From positions 1 through 15,951 of the forward strand of contig JALNZZ010000037.1 in NCBI GenBank assembly GCA_023229065.1: DNA of 15,951 nt, in the 5' to 3' direction. The DNA comes from Porticoccaceae bacterium (GTDB lineage: Bacteria; Pseudomonadota; Gammaproteobacteria; Pseudomonadales; Porticoccaceae). Below, in pieces: positions 1 to 7,195 of the stretch (within the stretch, counting starts at the first letter, position 1; every line of letters starts with the position of its first letter). Below the pieces are notes generated by a model, which was given only the letters and a program-made list of their open reading frames with translations, was not told the origin of the DNA and did no database searches. A program made the position numbers and the translations under genes.

Positions 1-74
1 TCCGCGAGGGTCGATTTACCATGGTCGATATGGGCGATGATGGAAAAGTTGCGAATATGACTCAGGTCGGACAC
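1..74 (-). CDS. lepA: Elongation factor 4 (LepA), N-terminal fragment
   Basis: The reverse strand reads V/MSDLSHIRNFSIIAHIDHGK followed by STLA and runs off the left edge. This is the N-terminus of the ribosomal back-translocating GTPase LepA/EF4, including the P-loop AHIDHGKST. Only 24 codons are present. The start is taken as GTG at 74-72. An in-frame TAA lies five codons upstream, and the only other possible starts are two TTGs between it and the GTG. LepA families begin with M-S-(D/N)-L-x-x-I-R-N-F, which fits the GTG. It lies downstream of mucD on the same strand, the usual position in pseudomonads. Confidence 0.93.
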   Translation of the reverse strand, partial: MSDLSHIRNFSIIAHIDHGKSTLA

Positions 75-232
75 AGGCAATCCCAAGGGTTACAAGGCGT
101 GAAAAGACGCGAAGTCTAGCGGATTTGGGTGCTTGACGCCATGGATGTCAGGAGAGACGTCCCACTGAAGGGCCAGAACATTCCCCAGTACGTCGGTCTG
201 CAGCTGCTGTCCAGGCCAGAGTCGAGGGCCTT

Positions 233-262
233 GGCGCTGACAAGAGAACTCTTGCCAGCGCC
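233..262 (-). other. 14-bp hairpin downstream of mucD
   Basis: Two 14-base arms (233-246 and 249-262) around two bases form an almost perfect inverted repeat. The single A/C mismatch on the plus strand becomes a G-U wobble in the minus-strand (mucD) transcript, so the RNA stem is continuous. It begins 9 bases after the mucD stop codon. No T-run follows in the minus direction, so it is not a canonical rho-independent terminator. It may stabilise the 3' end of the mucD mRNA, or end or attenuate transcription before lepA. Confidence 0.7.
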
Positions 263-271
263 TCCCTGTCC

Positions 272-1645
272 TTAGCGCGGAACCTCAATTGTACGGAAGA
301 TAAACTGGCCCTGGCGCAGGAAGCGCACCAACACCGGTGTGCCGCGAGGAATCTTGCCCCGTAGAGTGCGATATTCCCGGACATTCGTCACTCTGGCATT
401 GCCCAGCTGGACGACGACATCACCGGGTCTGAGTCCCGCCAGATGAGCGGGGGAGCCCGGTGCCACCTGATCGATGACCACACCACCGCCAATGCCGAGG
501 CTGGCACTTGTCTCCCCGTCCAGGTTCTGCACCGACATTCCCAGCACATCGCCATCGGGGCCCGCCTCTTCAGCGACTTCTTGTGCCTCGTCCTCCGGCA
601 TAGCGCCGATCTTGACACTGACAGTGCGGCTGCGACCATCGCGGATCAGCTTGGCATCGACCTTGCTGCCGGGGGACAGCAGACCCACCTGGTGTGGCAG
701 ATCGCCGGACGTATTGATAGACCTGCCATTGAATTCCACGATCACATCCCCCGGCTTGATACCCGACTGCTCTGCCGGGCTGTCGGCGATCACCTGAGCG
801 ATCAGCGCGCCCTGGGGCTTATCGAGACCGAGAGAACTGGCCAGATTCTTGTCTACCTCCTGGAGATAGATACCCAGCCAGCCCCGCTCCACTTTCCCCT
901 TCTCCTTGAGCTGGGCCACGACATCGGTGGCAACGCTCACCGGGATGGCAAAGGACAAGCCAATAGAGCCCCCGGTACGGGTATAAATTTGGGAGTTGAT
1001 ACCAACCACTTCCCCTCTCAGGTTGAACAGAGGCCCTCCGGAGTTACCCGGGTTGATAGCCACGTCGCTCTGAATGAAGGGGACATAGTTTTCGCCACGC
1101 TCGGTGGGCAGGCTGCGCCCCATGGCACTGACAATCCCCACACTGGCAGAGTAGTCGAGGCCAAAGGGAGAACCGATAGCCACCACCCATTCACCAACCC
1201 GCAAGTCATCCGGCTCGGCGAGCTTGGCTACCGGCAAACCATTGGCATCAATCTTGAGCAAGGCCAGGTCGGAGCGCGGATCAGTACCGACAACCTCGGC
1301 AGAGTACTCCCGGCGATCCAGGAGCCGTACCGAAATTTCGCTGGCGCCATCCACCACATGGTTGTTGGTGAGCACATAGCCATCGCTGGAGATAATAAAC
1401 CCGGATCCCATGGAATAGGCATTGCGCTCTGGCATTTGACGCTGCTCGAAAAGCTCCCGAAAGATCTCCGGTACCTGCCCTCGCGGCAGCTGCGCTCTGC
1501 CGCCAGCTACTTTTTGTACCGTGTTGATCTTCACCACCGCTGGCGAATTTTCCTCAATCAAGTCGGCAAAATCCGGCAGGTTGGCATAAGCCAGGCCCGC
1601 GGGTATCAGCAGGGCAATCCACAATAATGACAACATTCTCAACAT
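272..1645 (-). CDS. mucD: DegP/HtrA-family periplasmic serine protease MucD
   Basis: Periplasmic serine endoprotease/chaperone that degrades misfolded envelope proteins and damps sigma-E (AlgU) activity in pseudomonads. The ATG at 1645 gives 457 residues. Order: signal peptide of about 20 residues ending AYA, trypsin-like domain with triad His96 (TNNHVV), Asp126 (SDLALL) and Ser202 (GNSGGPL), PDZ1 from about 255 (RGWLGI), and PDZ2 from about 370 to the C-terminus. Length and two PDZ domains match DegP/MucD rather than single-PDZ DegS. A GTG at 1654 overlaps the rseC stop as GTGA and would add three residues. Both starts have weak SDs (GAG 8 bases before the ATG), so the choice is uncertain. 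It is the last gene of the rpoE operon, as in algU-mucABCD. Confidence 0.95.
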   Translation of the reverse strand: MLRMLSLLWIALLIPAGLAYANLPDFADLIEENSPAVVKINTVQKVAGGRAQLPRGQVPEIFRELFEQRQMPERNAYSMGSGFIISSDGYVLTNNHVVDGASEISVRLLDRREYSAEVVGTDPRSDLALLKIDANGLPVAKLAEPDDLRVGEWVVAIGSPFGLDYSASVGIVSAMGRSLPTERGENYVPFIQSDVAINPGNSGGPLFNLRGEVVGINSQIYTRTGGSIGLSFAIPVSVATDVVAQLKEKGKVERGWLGIYLQEVDKNLASSLGLDKPQGALIAQVIADSPAEQSGIKPGDVIVEFNGRSINTSGDLPHQVGLLSPGSKVDAKLIRDGRSRTVSVKIGAMPEDEAQEVAEEAGPDGDVLGMSVQNLDGETSASLGIGGGVVIDQVAPGSPAHLAGLRPGDVVVQLGNARVTNVREYRTLRGKIPRGTPVLVRFLRQGQFIFRTIEVPR

Positions 1646-1650
1646 GGTAA

Positions 1651-2154
1651 TCACTCGTGACTTCGAACAAACTGAACAGGCTGGTCCGGCACTGGCGCCG
1701 ACGCGCCCAACAGGACAGGTTGCAGGCGCGCACGATGGCGCACCCGCCAGGAGAGGTAGCGCAGCAGGCCACCACTACCGAGCAGCCCCGCCACTGCGGC
1801 GAGAGCCGTCAGATACTCGCTCCCGCTCAGGTGAGATGCCACCGCAGCGGCGACCAACATTGCGAGCAGAGGGAACAGATACAAGAGCAGGGAGCTGGCC
1901 ACCAGCACGTCGCTGGGAATACCAATAATAACTCTCTGTCCCGGCTGGTAAGCGTCACAGCCCTCCTCGCCGGGCACTACCCGTAGCCGGGAGGCGTTAC
2001 TCAACACCCCGGCCAACACTCGCTGGCCACAGCCAGCCCGGGCTCGACAGCTGCCACAGGTGGAGGTCTGGAGGGTCTCCACCCACAAGGCATCGGCCTC
2101 AACAGCGACCACGACGCCCTCCTCCTCAAGCATCTCCGCCCGGCTTACAGCCAT
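1651..2154 (-). CDS. rseC: SoxR-reducing system/RseC (MucC) family inner-membrane protein
   Basis: 167 residues of the RseC/MucC family, an inner-membrane accessory of the sigma-E circuit also linked to SoxR reduction in E. coli. Visible features: an N-terminal small domain starting EEGVVVAVE; the family cysteine cluster Cys33-x2-Cys36-x5-Cys42 followed by Gly; a short beta-rich stretch; then two hydrophobic segments at about 83-107 and 113-134 with a basic C-terminal tail. The ATG at 2154 is preceded by an SD (AAGGGAG, 5-base spacing). It lies two bases after the rseB stop, and the TGA stop overlaps the possible GTG of mucD, so translational coupling along the operon is likely. The exact molecular role of the family is not settled. 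Confidence 0.92.
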   Translation of the reverse strand: MAVSRAEMLEEEGVVVAVEADALWVETLQTSTCGSCRARAGCGQRVLAGVLSNASRLRVVPGEEGCDAYQPGQRVIIGIPSDVLVASSLLLYLFPLLAMLVAAAVASHLSGSEYLTALAAVAGLLGSGGLLRYLSWRVRHRARLQPVLLGASAPVPDQPVQFVRSHE

Positions 2155-2156
2155 GC

Positions 2157-3107
2157 TTACTCCCTTGCGCCGTAACGAACAAACCCGGCGACTCTCTGTG
2201 CCGTTTCCAGGGGTATCTCCCCCACCACGGACACCAGATAGTATCTGCCTTCAGCTTCGATGCGCGTCAACTGCGCCACCGTAGCACCGCGCTGGGCCTG
2301 TACCTCCGGCAGCTTTTCGCTATCGCGGGCATCAAAGAATATCGAAAAAACTGCTAGCCCATCGCTGAACAGCAAGGACTCAATATCATCTGCGTCCCGG
2401 GATTGTGACAAAAGCCGAAAGCCCGGAGGCAGCCATCCCGCTTGCCATCCAGAAGCGCTGTCGCCACTGGAGTGAGACGCGCAATCCACTGCCCGCCGTG
2501 CTCCCGTACTGGCGCTGCTTGCAACCATTAATTCGCGCGCTGTTTCGCCGTCCACACTATAATCTACCGACATGAACTGGAAGCGCTCCAACACCCGGTG
2601 ACTGCTGTCGAGGAGCAGGGACTGCAACAGCAGGCCACTGTCCTTGTCGATGGCGAACACAAAACCGTAGCGATAAACATCGCGTGGTGCCAAATGCAAG
2701 ACCCATACCGGCCGATCGGCAATGCGGTCTTCGCCCCACAGCTGTAAATCATAGTAGCCGGACATCCGCTCACGATTGATCGCAGGCCGTGTTACTCGCT
2801 CGAGGCTACCCTCACCTCCCCCACAAAATGGCCCCTGGCGCACAATCTCCTGGCGCGGCCCGTTGAGATAGAACCAACGCTCGTGCTCGACCCCACCCCG
2901 GGCGATATGAGTCACTTCGACCGACTTCAGTGCTCCGGCGTACTCATAGGTAAAAACGCCGCGATAATCCAGCTCGCGACCGGCACTGCCCAACGTATCC
3001 AGGATGACGGCAGGATTAGCGGATGACTCGCTCCCGACACCCTCTGCCAAAGAGGCTAAAGACAGGCAGCACAGAGACACCAGAGCAATCACCACTCTGG
3101 TTGCCAT
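2157..3107 (-). CDS. rseB: Sigma-E regulatory protein RseB/MucB
   Basis: Periplasmic protein that binds the anti-sigma factor RseA/MucA and shields it from proteolysis until lipid or LPS signals release it. From the ATG at 3107: 316 residues, with a signal peptide (MATRVVIALVSLCCLSLASLA), the LolA-like MucB/RseB N-terminal domain (about 30-205, including YRGVFTYEY and the ERWFYLNGP segment), and a C-terminal domain (about 225-316, WLPPGFRLL). The start is uncertain. An ATG at 3161 would add 18 residues ahead of the signal peptide, and an in-frame TTG at 3134 has the best SD (GGAGAG, 9 bases upstream) and also yields a plausible signal peptide. The stop is two bases from the rseC ATG. It lies between rseA and rseC, as in the canonical operon. 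Confidence 0.94.
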   Translation of the reverse strand: MATRVVIALVSLCCLSLASLAEGVGSESSANPAVILDTLGSAGRELDYRGVFTYEYAGALKSVEVTHIARGGVEHERWFYLNGPRQEIVRQGPFCGGGEGSLERVTRPAINRERMSGYYDLQLWGEDRIADRPVWVLHLAPRDVYRYGFVFAIDKDSGLLLQSLLLDSSHRVLERFQFMSVDYSVDGETARELMVASSASTGARRAVDCASHSSGDSASGWQAGWLPPGFRLLSQSRDADDIESLLFSDGLAVFSIFFDARDSEKLPEVQAQRGATVAQLTRIEAEGRYYLVSVVGEIPLETAQRVAGFVRYGARE

Positions 3108-3179
3108 GGCACAAAAAGGGCTTGTCAGACGCAATGGCTCAAACTCTCCGGAACCCGCCATTGATCTGCTGGAGACTTA

Positions 3180-3830
3180 TCACTGCTTGCCGTCCTGAAG
3201 ACGGAGAGACGGAGACAAGCCACCTTGAGACGAGGCGTTTTCAGTGTGACGCTTCATCATGGCGTTGAGATAAATCTGGATTTCCCGCTGTGTCTCCAGG
3301 TCGGGCTGCACCTGTTGCATGATGGTCACAGAGCGGGGCTCGCTATTGGTATGGCTGCCAGTACTAGCCAGACGCCCGGACACTGGCGGAAAATCAAACC
3401 CGGCCGGCAACTGGAACTGGGGGCCCGTAGTGCCCTCAGGCTCGGGAGCAGCCACTTCCGGAGCAGTCGCCAGCATCGCGGGCGCCTCCGGGAGCAACTG
3501 GAACTGACGCACCCCCAACACCGCCACTACTGCCACCGTCGCGGCTACAGCCACCTTGGAAAGAGGCTGCAGGACTCGGTTGAAGTTGAAAGTGCGACTG
3601 GGTGCCTCCTCGGCATCAATAGCAGCGCTGATACGGGATGAAAGGTCAGTCATGCGGGGCGGCAAATCGCGGCGGAGAGCTGCCGCAGCCAGGTGGTAGC
3701 GCTGCCAGGTTTCCCGCAGCTCGGGATCCTGCTCCATGCCCCGCAACAGCCGCAGGGTTTCCATTTCGGACGCTTCCCCATCCATCAAGGCGGACAGGGA
3801 CTCGTGGATACGCTTATCGTTGTCACCCAT
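3180..3830 (-). CDS. rseA: Anti-sigma-E factor RseA/MucA
   Basis: 216-residue single-pass inner-membrane anti-sigma factor. The N-terminal about 75 residues are the cytoplasmic sigma-binding domain (ESLSALMDGEASEMETLRLL, then WQRYHLAAAALR, typical of the family). A hydrophobic segment at about 92-108 is the membrane span where RseP-type intramembrane cleavage would act. The remainder is a Pro/Ala/Gly-rich linker and a periplasmic tail carrying the RseB-interacting region (about 170-196). The ATG at 3830 has GAGG about 11 bases upstream. Unlike typical operons it is separated from rpoE by 193 bases (3831-4023). Identity rests on the domain layout plus its place between rpoE and rseB. Confidence 0.94.
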   Translation of the reverse strand: MGDNDKRIHESLSALMDGEASEMETLRLLRGMEQDPELRETWQRYHLAAAALRRDLPPRMTDLSSRISAAIDAEEAPSRTFNFNRVLQPLSKVAVAATVAVVAVLGVRQFQLLPEAPAMLATAPEVAAPEPEGTTGPQFQLPAGFDFPPVSGRLASTGSHTNSEPRSVTIMQQVQPDLETQREIQIYLNAMMKRHTENASSQGGLSPSLRLQDGKQ

Positions 3831-3971
3831 TTGCTCGGTTCCTCAACTGGAATAGTGACCGACCACGCGGCCCATTCTAGCGGTTTGTGGGACGGGTAAA
3901 AAGCCCCGGCCACCCTGGCTGTTTGTATCACCCACTTCTACCGCTGGCGTTCGTCTGTGTACCATGACGCT

Positions 3972-3999
3972 TGTGACCACCAAATTGGCATCTGGTTCC
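3972..3999 (-). promoter_or_regulatory. Possible internal sigma-E-like promoter before rseA
   Basis: On the minus strand GGAACCA (3999-3993), then 16 bases, then TCACA (3976-3972), resembles the extracytoplasmic sigma pattern GGAACTT-N16-TCAAA. It lies in the unusually long rpoE-rseA gap and would give the anti-sigma gene its own sigma-E-driven transcript. The -35 differs from consensus at two positions, so this is tentative. Confidence 0.25.
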
Positions 4000-4023
4000 A
4001 TGATGGCCTTAATTAGCTGGCAA

Positions 4024-4620
4024 TCATTGACCCTGATCACCCATCAGCCCCTTAATGCGGTTATCAATCGCCTCCCTGGCACGAAAAATCCGCGAGCGCA
4101 CAGTACCCACCGGGCACTCCATAACAGTGGCGATCTCCTCGTAGCTGAGGCCATCGAACTCGCGCAAGGTCACGGCTGTGCGCAAATCCTCAGGCAGGCT
4201 GTCGATGGCATCGAGTACCACCTTTTGCAGCTCGTCCCGGTACAGGAGGTTTTCCGGGCTGTCGACATCTTTGAGCATGTCGCTGCCGGAGTAGAATTCG
4301 GCATCGTCCACATCCACATCGCTGGAGGGCGGCCGACGGTTGCGTGCTACCAAGTAGTTTTTGGCGGTGTTCACTGCAATGCGGTACAGCCAGGTGTAGA
4401 ACTGGCTGTCACCGCGAAAATTGCCAATGGCGCGGTAGGCCTTGATAAAAGCCTCTTGAACAACATCATTGACTTCATCGAAATCCCTGATGAAGCGGCT
4501 GACGATGGCGTGCACCTTGTACTGATATTTGAGCACAAGCAGGTCAAAGGCACGTTTATCGCCCTTCTGCACACGCTCCACCAGTTGCTTATCAGAATCA
4601 GGCGCCTGATCGGCGTCCAT
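4024..4620 (-). CDS. rpoE: RNA polymerase sigma-E factor (RpoE/AlgU)
   Basis: 198-residue extracytoplasmic-function sigma factor controlling the envelope-stress regulon. Region 2 spans about 20-90 (FDLLVLKYQYKVHAIVSRF, the DVVQEAFIKAYRAI core-binding motif, then FYTWLYRIAVNTAKNYL) and region 4 about 130-185 (LPEDLRTAVTLREFDGLSYE, then the helix-turn-helix IATVMECPVGTVRSRIFRAR). Length and motifs match E. coli RpoE and Pseudomonas AlgU closely. The ATG at 4620 has a strong SD (GGGGAG, 6-base spacing). It is the first gene of the minus-strand operon and is divergent from nadB, as in many gammaproteobacteria. A matching sigma-E-like promoter upstream indicates autoregulation. Confidence 0.97.
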   Translation of the reverse strand: MDADQAPDSDKQLVERVQKGDKRAFDLLVLKYQYKVHAIVSRFIRDFDEVNDVVQEAFIKAYRAIGNFRGDSQFYTWLYRIAVNTAKNYLVARNRRPPSSDVDVDDAEFYSGSDMLKDVDSPENLLYRDELQKVVLDAIDSLPEDLRTAVTLREFDGLSYEEIATVMECPVGTVRSRIFRAREAIDNRIKGLMGDQGQ

Positions 4621-4662
4621 TCACATCTCCCCTCTAACACATCGAGCTCAACCTGAGGCAAG

Positions 4663-4689
4663 CAAGACAGCGCAAACCGCGACAAGTTC
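4663..4689 (-). promoter_or_regulatory. Sigma-E-like autoregulatory promoter of rpoE
   Basis: On the minus strand GAACTT (4689-4684), then exactly 16 bases, then TCTTG (4667-4663). The -35 is a perfect match to the sigma-E/AlgU core; the -10 is close to TCTGA. The expected start is about 4657, giving a leader of about 37 bases before the rpoE ATG. Autoregulation by this promoter type is established for rpoE/algU; the assignment here is by pattern. Confidence 0.55.
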
Positions 4690-4705
4690 ACGGCCATCAA
4701 AGTTT

Positions 4706-4711
4706 TATACT
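4706..4711 (+). promoter_or_regulatory. Candidate -10 element of the nadB promoter
   Basis: TATACT on the plus strand, about 40 bases before the nadB ATG, is a good sigma-70 -10 hexamer. No convincing -35 lies 16-18 bases upstream; that spot coincides with the -35 of the divergent rpoE promoter, so the two promoters may interfere or share an activator. Confidence 0.35.
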
Positions 4712-4750
4712 ATCATGGCCGCCCCCGTGTAGAGACAGAAAGCTGCCATC

Positions 4751-6373
4751 ATGAACAAGACCCACCTGCATGACATTCTGGTCATAGGCAGCGGCGCCGC
4801 GGGTGCCAGCCTGGCACTGCGCCTTGCCGACCACTATCGGGTAGCAGTGCTCAGCAAAGGGCCGCTCAATTCAGGGTCCACCTGGTACGCTCAGGGCGGT
4901 GTTGCCGCCGTGCTCGATGACGAAGACAGCATAGAGTCCCATATCCAGGATACTTTAGTGGCCGGTGGCGGACTTTGCCACGAAGATGCAGTGCGCTTCA
5001 CGGTAGAAAACGGCCCGGCGGTGATCACCTGGCTGGTTGAACAGGGTATGGACTTCACCCGCGACCCCGGCACCGGGGACTTTCACCTAACCCGCGAAGG
5101 CGGCCATAGTCACCGCCGCATTCTCCACACTGCAGACGCCACCGGCAAGGCAGTGTCCAGCACGCTCATTGAGCAGATGCTGGCACACCCCAACATCGAG
5201 GTGTTTGAGGACCATATCATTGTCGACCTGATCACCCAGAGTGATCACAACAGTCGCAAGCTGCGCTGTAGCGGCGCCTACGTACTCGACCGTGCCAAGG
5301 ATACGGTGTGCACCTTTCAAGCCAGATGTGTGGTACTCGCTACCGGTGGCGCCAGCAAGGTCTACCTGTATTCCACCAGTCCCGATGGAGCCTCTGGGGA
5401 CGGCATCGCCGCAGCCTGGCGCAAGGGCTGTCGAGTCGCCAACCTGGAGTTTAACCAGTTTCACCCCACCTGCCTGTACCACCCCCAGGCCAGGTCATTC
5501 CTGCTCACCGAGGCCCTGCGCGGTGAAGGTGCCTATCTGCGGTTACCCGATGGCGAGCGCTTTATGCCCCGCTTTCACGAGCTCGCAGAGCTGGCACCCA
5601 GGGATATCGTCGCGCGGGCCATCGACCACGAGATGAAACGCCTGGGTAGCGAATGTGTATACCTGGACATCACCCACAAGAGCCCAGACTTTATTCAGTC
5701 GCACTTTCCCACCATCCGCGAGGAGTGCCTCAAGTACGGCTTTGATATCACCCGCGACCGCGTTCCGGTAGTGCCCGCCGCCCACTATACCTGCGGCGGT
5801 GTCCTGACCGACCTGCAGGGCCGCACCGATCTCAAGAACCTCTATGCCATCGGCGAAACAGCCTCCACCGGCTTGCACGGCGCCAACCGCATGGCCAGCA
5901 ACTCACTGCTGGAATGCCTGGTATTTGGCTGGTCGGCCAGCGAACATATCCGCCAGGTGATCGACAGCATTCCCACCCCGGAAAAAGCCCCACCCTGGGA
6001 CGAGTCGCGAGTCACTCATTCCGATGAAGATGTAGTGATCTCTCACAACTGGGAGGAGCTACGGAGTTTCATGTGGGACTATGTCGGCATTGTGCGCACC
6101 CGCAAGCGGCTGGAGCGGGCCGAACACCGCATCAAAATGCTGATCCGGGAAATTCACGAATACTATAGTAACTACAAGATCAGCCGCGACCTGATCGAAC
6201 TACGCAACCTCGCTCTTGTCGCGCAGCTCATTATCCGCTCGGCCCAACAGCGCCGTGAGAGCCGCGGCCTGCATTACACACTGGATCACCCACAGCAATC
6301 ACCGATTGCCCAGGACACCATTTTGGTACCTACCAACTTTGCCGCCCAGGATATTATTGTCAGCCGCCCATGA
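4751..6373 (+). CDS. nadB: L-aspartate oxidase
   Basis: FAD-dependent oxidation of L-aspartate to iminoaspartate, the first step of de novo NAD synthesis (with NadA). 540 residues, the usual family length. The dinucleotide-binding motif VIGSGAAGAS is at residues 11-20. The succinate dehydrogenase/fumarate reductase-like flavoprotein fold follows, with the substrate loop TREGGHSHRRILHTADATG (about 114-132), the FNQFHPT segment (234-240), the catalytic-region stretch PRDIVARAID (283-292), and the FAD-tail motif HGANRMASNSLLE (376-388). A helical C-terminal domain covers about 420-515. The start has only a weak SD. It diverges from rpoE and converges on ygfX with just 10 bases between stop codons. 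Identification is secure. Confidence 0.97.
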   Translation: MNKTHLHDILVIGSGAAGASLALRLADHYRVAVLSKGPLNSGSTWYAQGGVAAVLDDEDSIESHIQDTLVAGGGLCHEDAVRFTVENGPAVITWLVEQGMDFTRDPGTGDFHLTREGGHSHRRILHTADATGKAVSSTLIEQMLAHPNIEVFEDHIIVDLITQSDHNSRKLRCSGAYVLDRAKDTVCTFQARCVVLATGGASKVYLYSTSPDGASGDGIAAAWRKGCRVANLEFNQFHPTCLYHPQARSFLLTEALRGEGAYLRLPDGERFMPRFHELAELAPRDIVARAIDHEMKRLGSECVYLDITHKSPDFIQSHFPTIREECLKYGFDITRDRVPVVPAAHYTCGGVLTDLQGRTDLKNLYAIGETASTGLHGANRMASNSLLECLVFGWSASEHIRQVIDSIPTPEKAPPWDESRVTHSDEDVVISHNWEELRSFMWDYVGIVRTRKRLERAEHRIKMLIREIHEYYSNYKISRDLIELRNLALVAQLIIRSAQQRRESRGLHYTLDHPQQSPIAQDTILVPTNFAAQDIIVSRP

Positions 6374-6383
6374 ATAAAGCGCA

Positions 6384-6827
6384 TCAACGCAAACCGGGCA
6401 CCCTTCGGCTCCTGTCCCGCGCCAGTACCTGGAGCTGGCGCCAGTCTTCCGCGGAATAGCCATCTCGCCACAGCGCCAGCTGTTGACGGCTCTCCGCAAG
6501 CTCCAGCTCAAGCACCAGGAGCCAGCGCGACAAATACCTGACTCTGCCAGTCACCGCTACCGGAGCGCCCTCCCCCCGGTCGTAAAACAAGCCACCGCTA
6601 TCGAGCACCAACGTACCCGAGCGCCGTGCCAACAGCTGCCACTGCCAATATCCATGGATAGCAAGCAGCAGGCAAAGCAGCCCCAAAACCAACCACGGCA
6701 GCCGATTAGGCAACAATAGCAACGGCACGAGCAGATGCCCCAGCACCAGCCAACGCCTCTGCCAGCGCGAGGGAGCAAGGCTGAATTCAGCGGATGCGCT
6801 GGCGGGTGTCGCGGACGATCTGGACAA
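6384..6827 (-). CDS. ygfX: YgfX/CptA-like small membrane protein
   Basis: 147 residues with a hydrophobic hairpin at about 26-62 (two membrane segments separated by LPNRLPW) and a soluble C-terminal part (about 65-147, LVLDSGGLFYDRG, then DGYSAEDWRQLQVLA). This layout and its place directly after sdhE match the YgfX family, proposed as the toxin partner of SdhE (CptAB) or as its membrane partner; the role is debated. No ATG is available. A TTG at 6827 is preceded by GGAG at 10 bases and gives a 41-base overlap with the end of sdhE, so translation is probably coupled. Sequence conservation in this family is low, so the call leans on topology and context. Confidence 0.82.
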   Translation of the reverse strand: MSRSSATPASASAEFSLAPSRWQRRWLVLGHLLVPLLLLPNRLPWLVLGLLCLLLAIHGYWQWQLLARRSGTLVLDSGGLFYDRGEGAPVAVTGRVRYLSRWLLVLELELAESRQQLALWRDGYSAEDWRQLQVLARDRSRRVPGLR

Positions 6828-7032
6828 TTCTCAGCAACTCCGGATCATCGGGATCCTGACGCCGCAAAAACCAGGCGAACAAATCCTGGTCTTCGGAATC
6901 CAACAGCTGGTGGTAGCGGGCTTTATCCTCCTCTTCCAGCTCGGGATAGATCTGCTCGATAAACGGCAGCAGGATAAGATCCAGCTCCAGCATACCGCGA
7001 CGGCTGGCCCAGAACAGGCGGTTTTTGTCCAT
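6787..7032 (-). CDS. sdhE: FAD assembly factor SdhE (YgfY/CptB family)
   Basis: 81-residue cytoplasmic protein that promotes covalent attachment of FAD to the SdhA subunit of succinate dehydrogenase and to fumarate reductase. The signature RGxxE is present as R12-G13-M-L-E16 within ASRRGMLELD, followed by DLILLPFIEQIYPEL and the DLFAWFL helix, typical of the family. The ATG at 7032 has an SD (GAGGA, 9 bases upstream). A longer in-frame reading back to 7347 exists but runs into the ygfZ region and lacks family similarity. A clear TATAAT lies about 30 bases upstream. It overlaps ygfX downstream. Confidence 0.95.
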   Translation of the reverse strand: MDKNRLFWASRRGMLELDLILLPFIEQIYPELEEEDKARYHQLLDSEDQDLFAWFLRRQDPDDPELLRIVQIVRDTRQRIR

Positions 7033-7059
7033 AGTCGACTTTCCTCGAAGAATTGCCCC

Positions 7060-7065
7060 ATTATA
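7060..7065 (-). promoter_or_regulatory. -10 element of the sdhE promoter, flanked by CCCC/GGGG
   Basis: A perfect TATAAT on the minus strand lies 28 bases before the sdhE ATG, predicting a leader of about 20 bases. The matching -35 is poor. The hexamer sits exactly between CCCC (7056-7059) and GGGG (7066-7069), so the -10 is the centre of a small inverted repeat that could be an operator. Confidence 0.5.
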
Positions 7066-7195
7066 GGGGAAGGCCACGGGCGAACCCATAAGGTCCGGGT
7101 CAGTCCTTGGGGGCATCAGTGCCGGAAGTGCGCAGGAGCTGTACACTATGCCTATCGTCAACCCGGTTTTCTTCAGCAAGCAATACAGGATCACC

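Noticed and set aside
443..1627. 394-codon open frame on the plus strand antisense to mucD
   Set aside because: Codon-bias shadow of mucD; its translation shows no family motifs, whereas the minus frame has a complete HtrA architecture.
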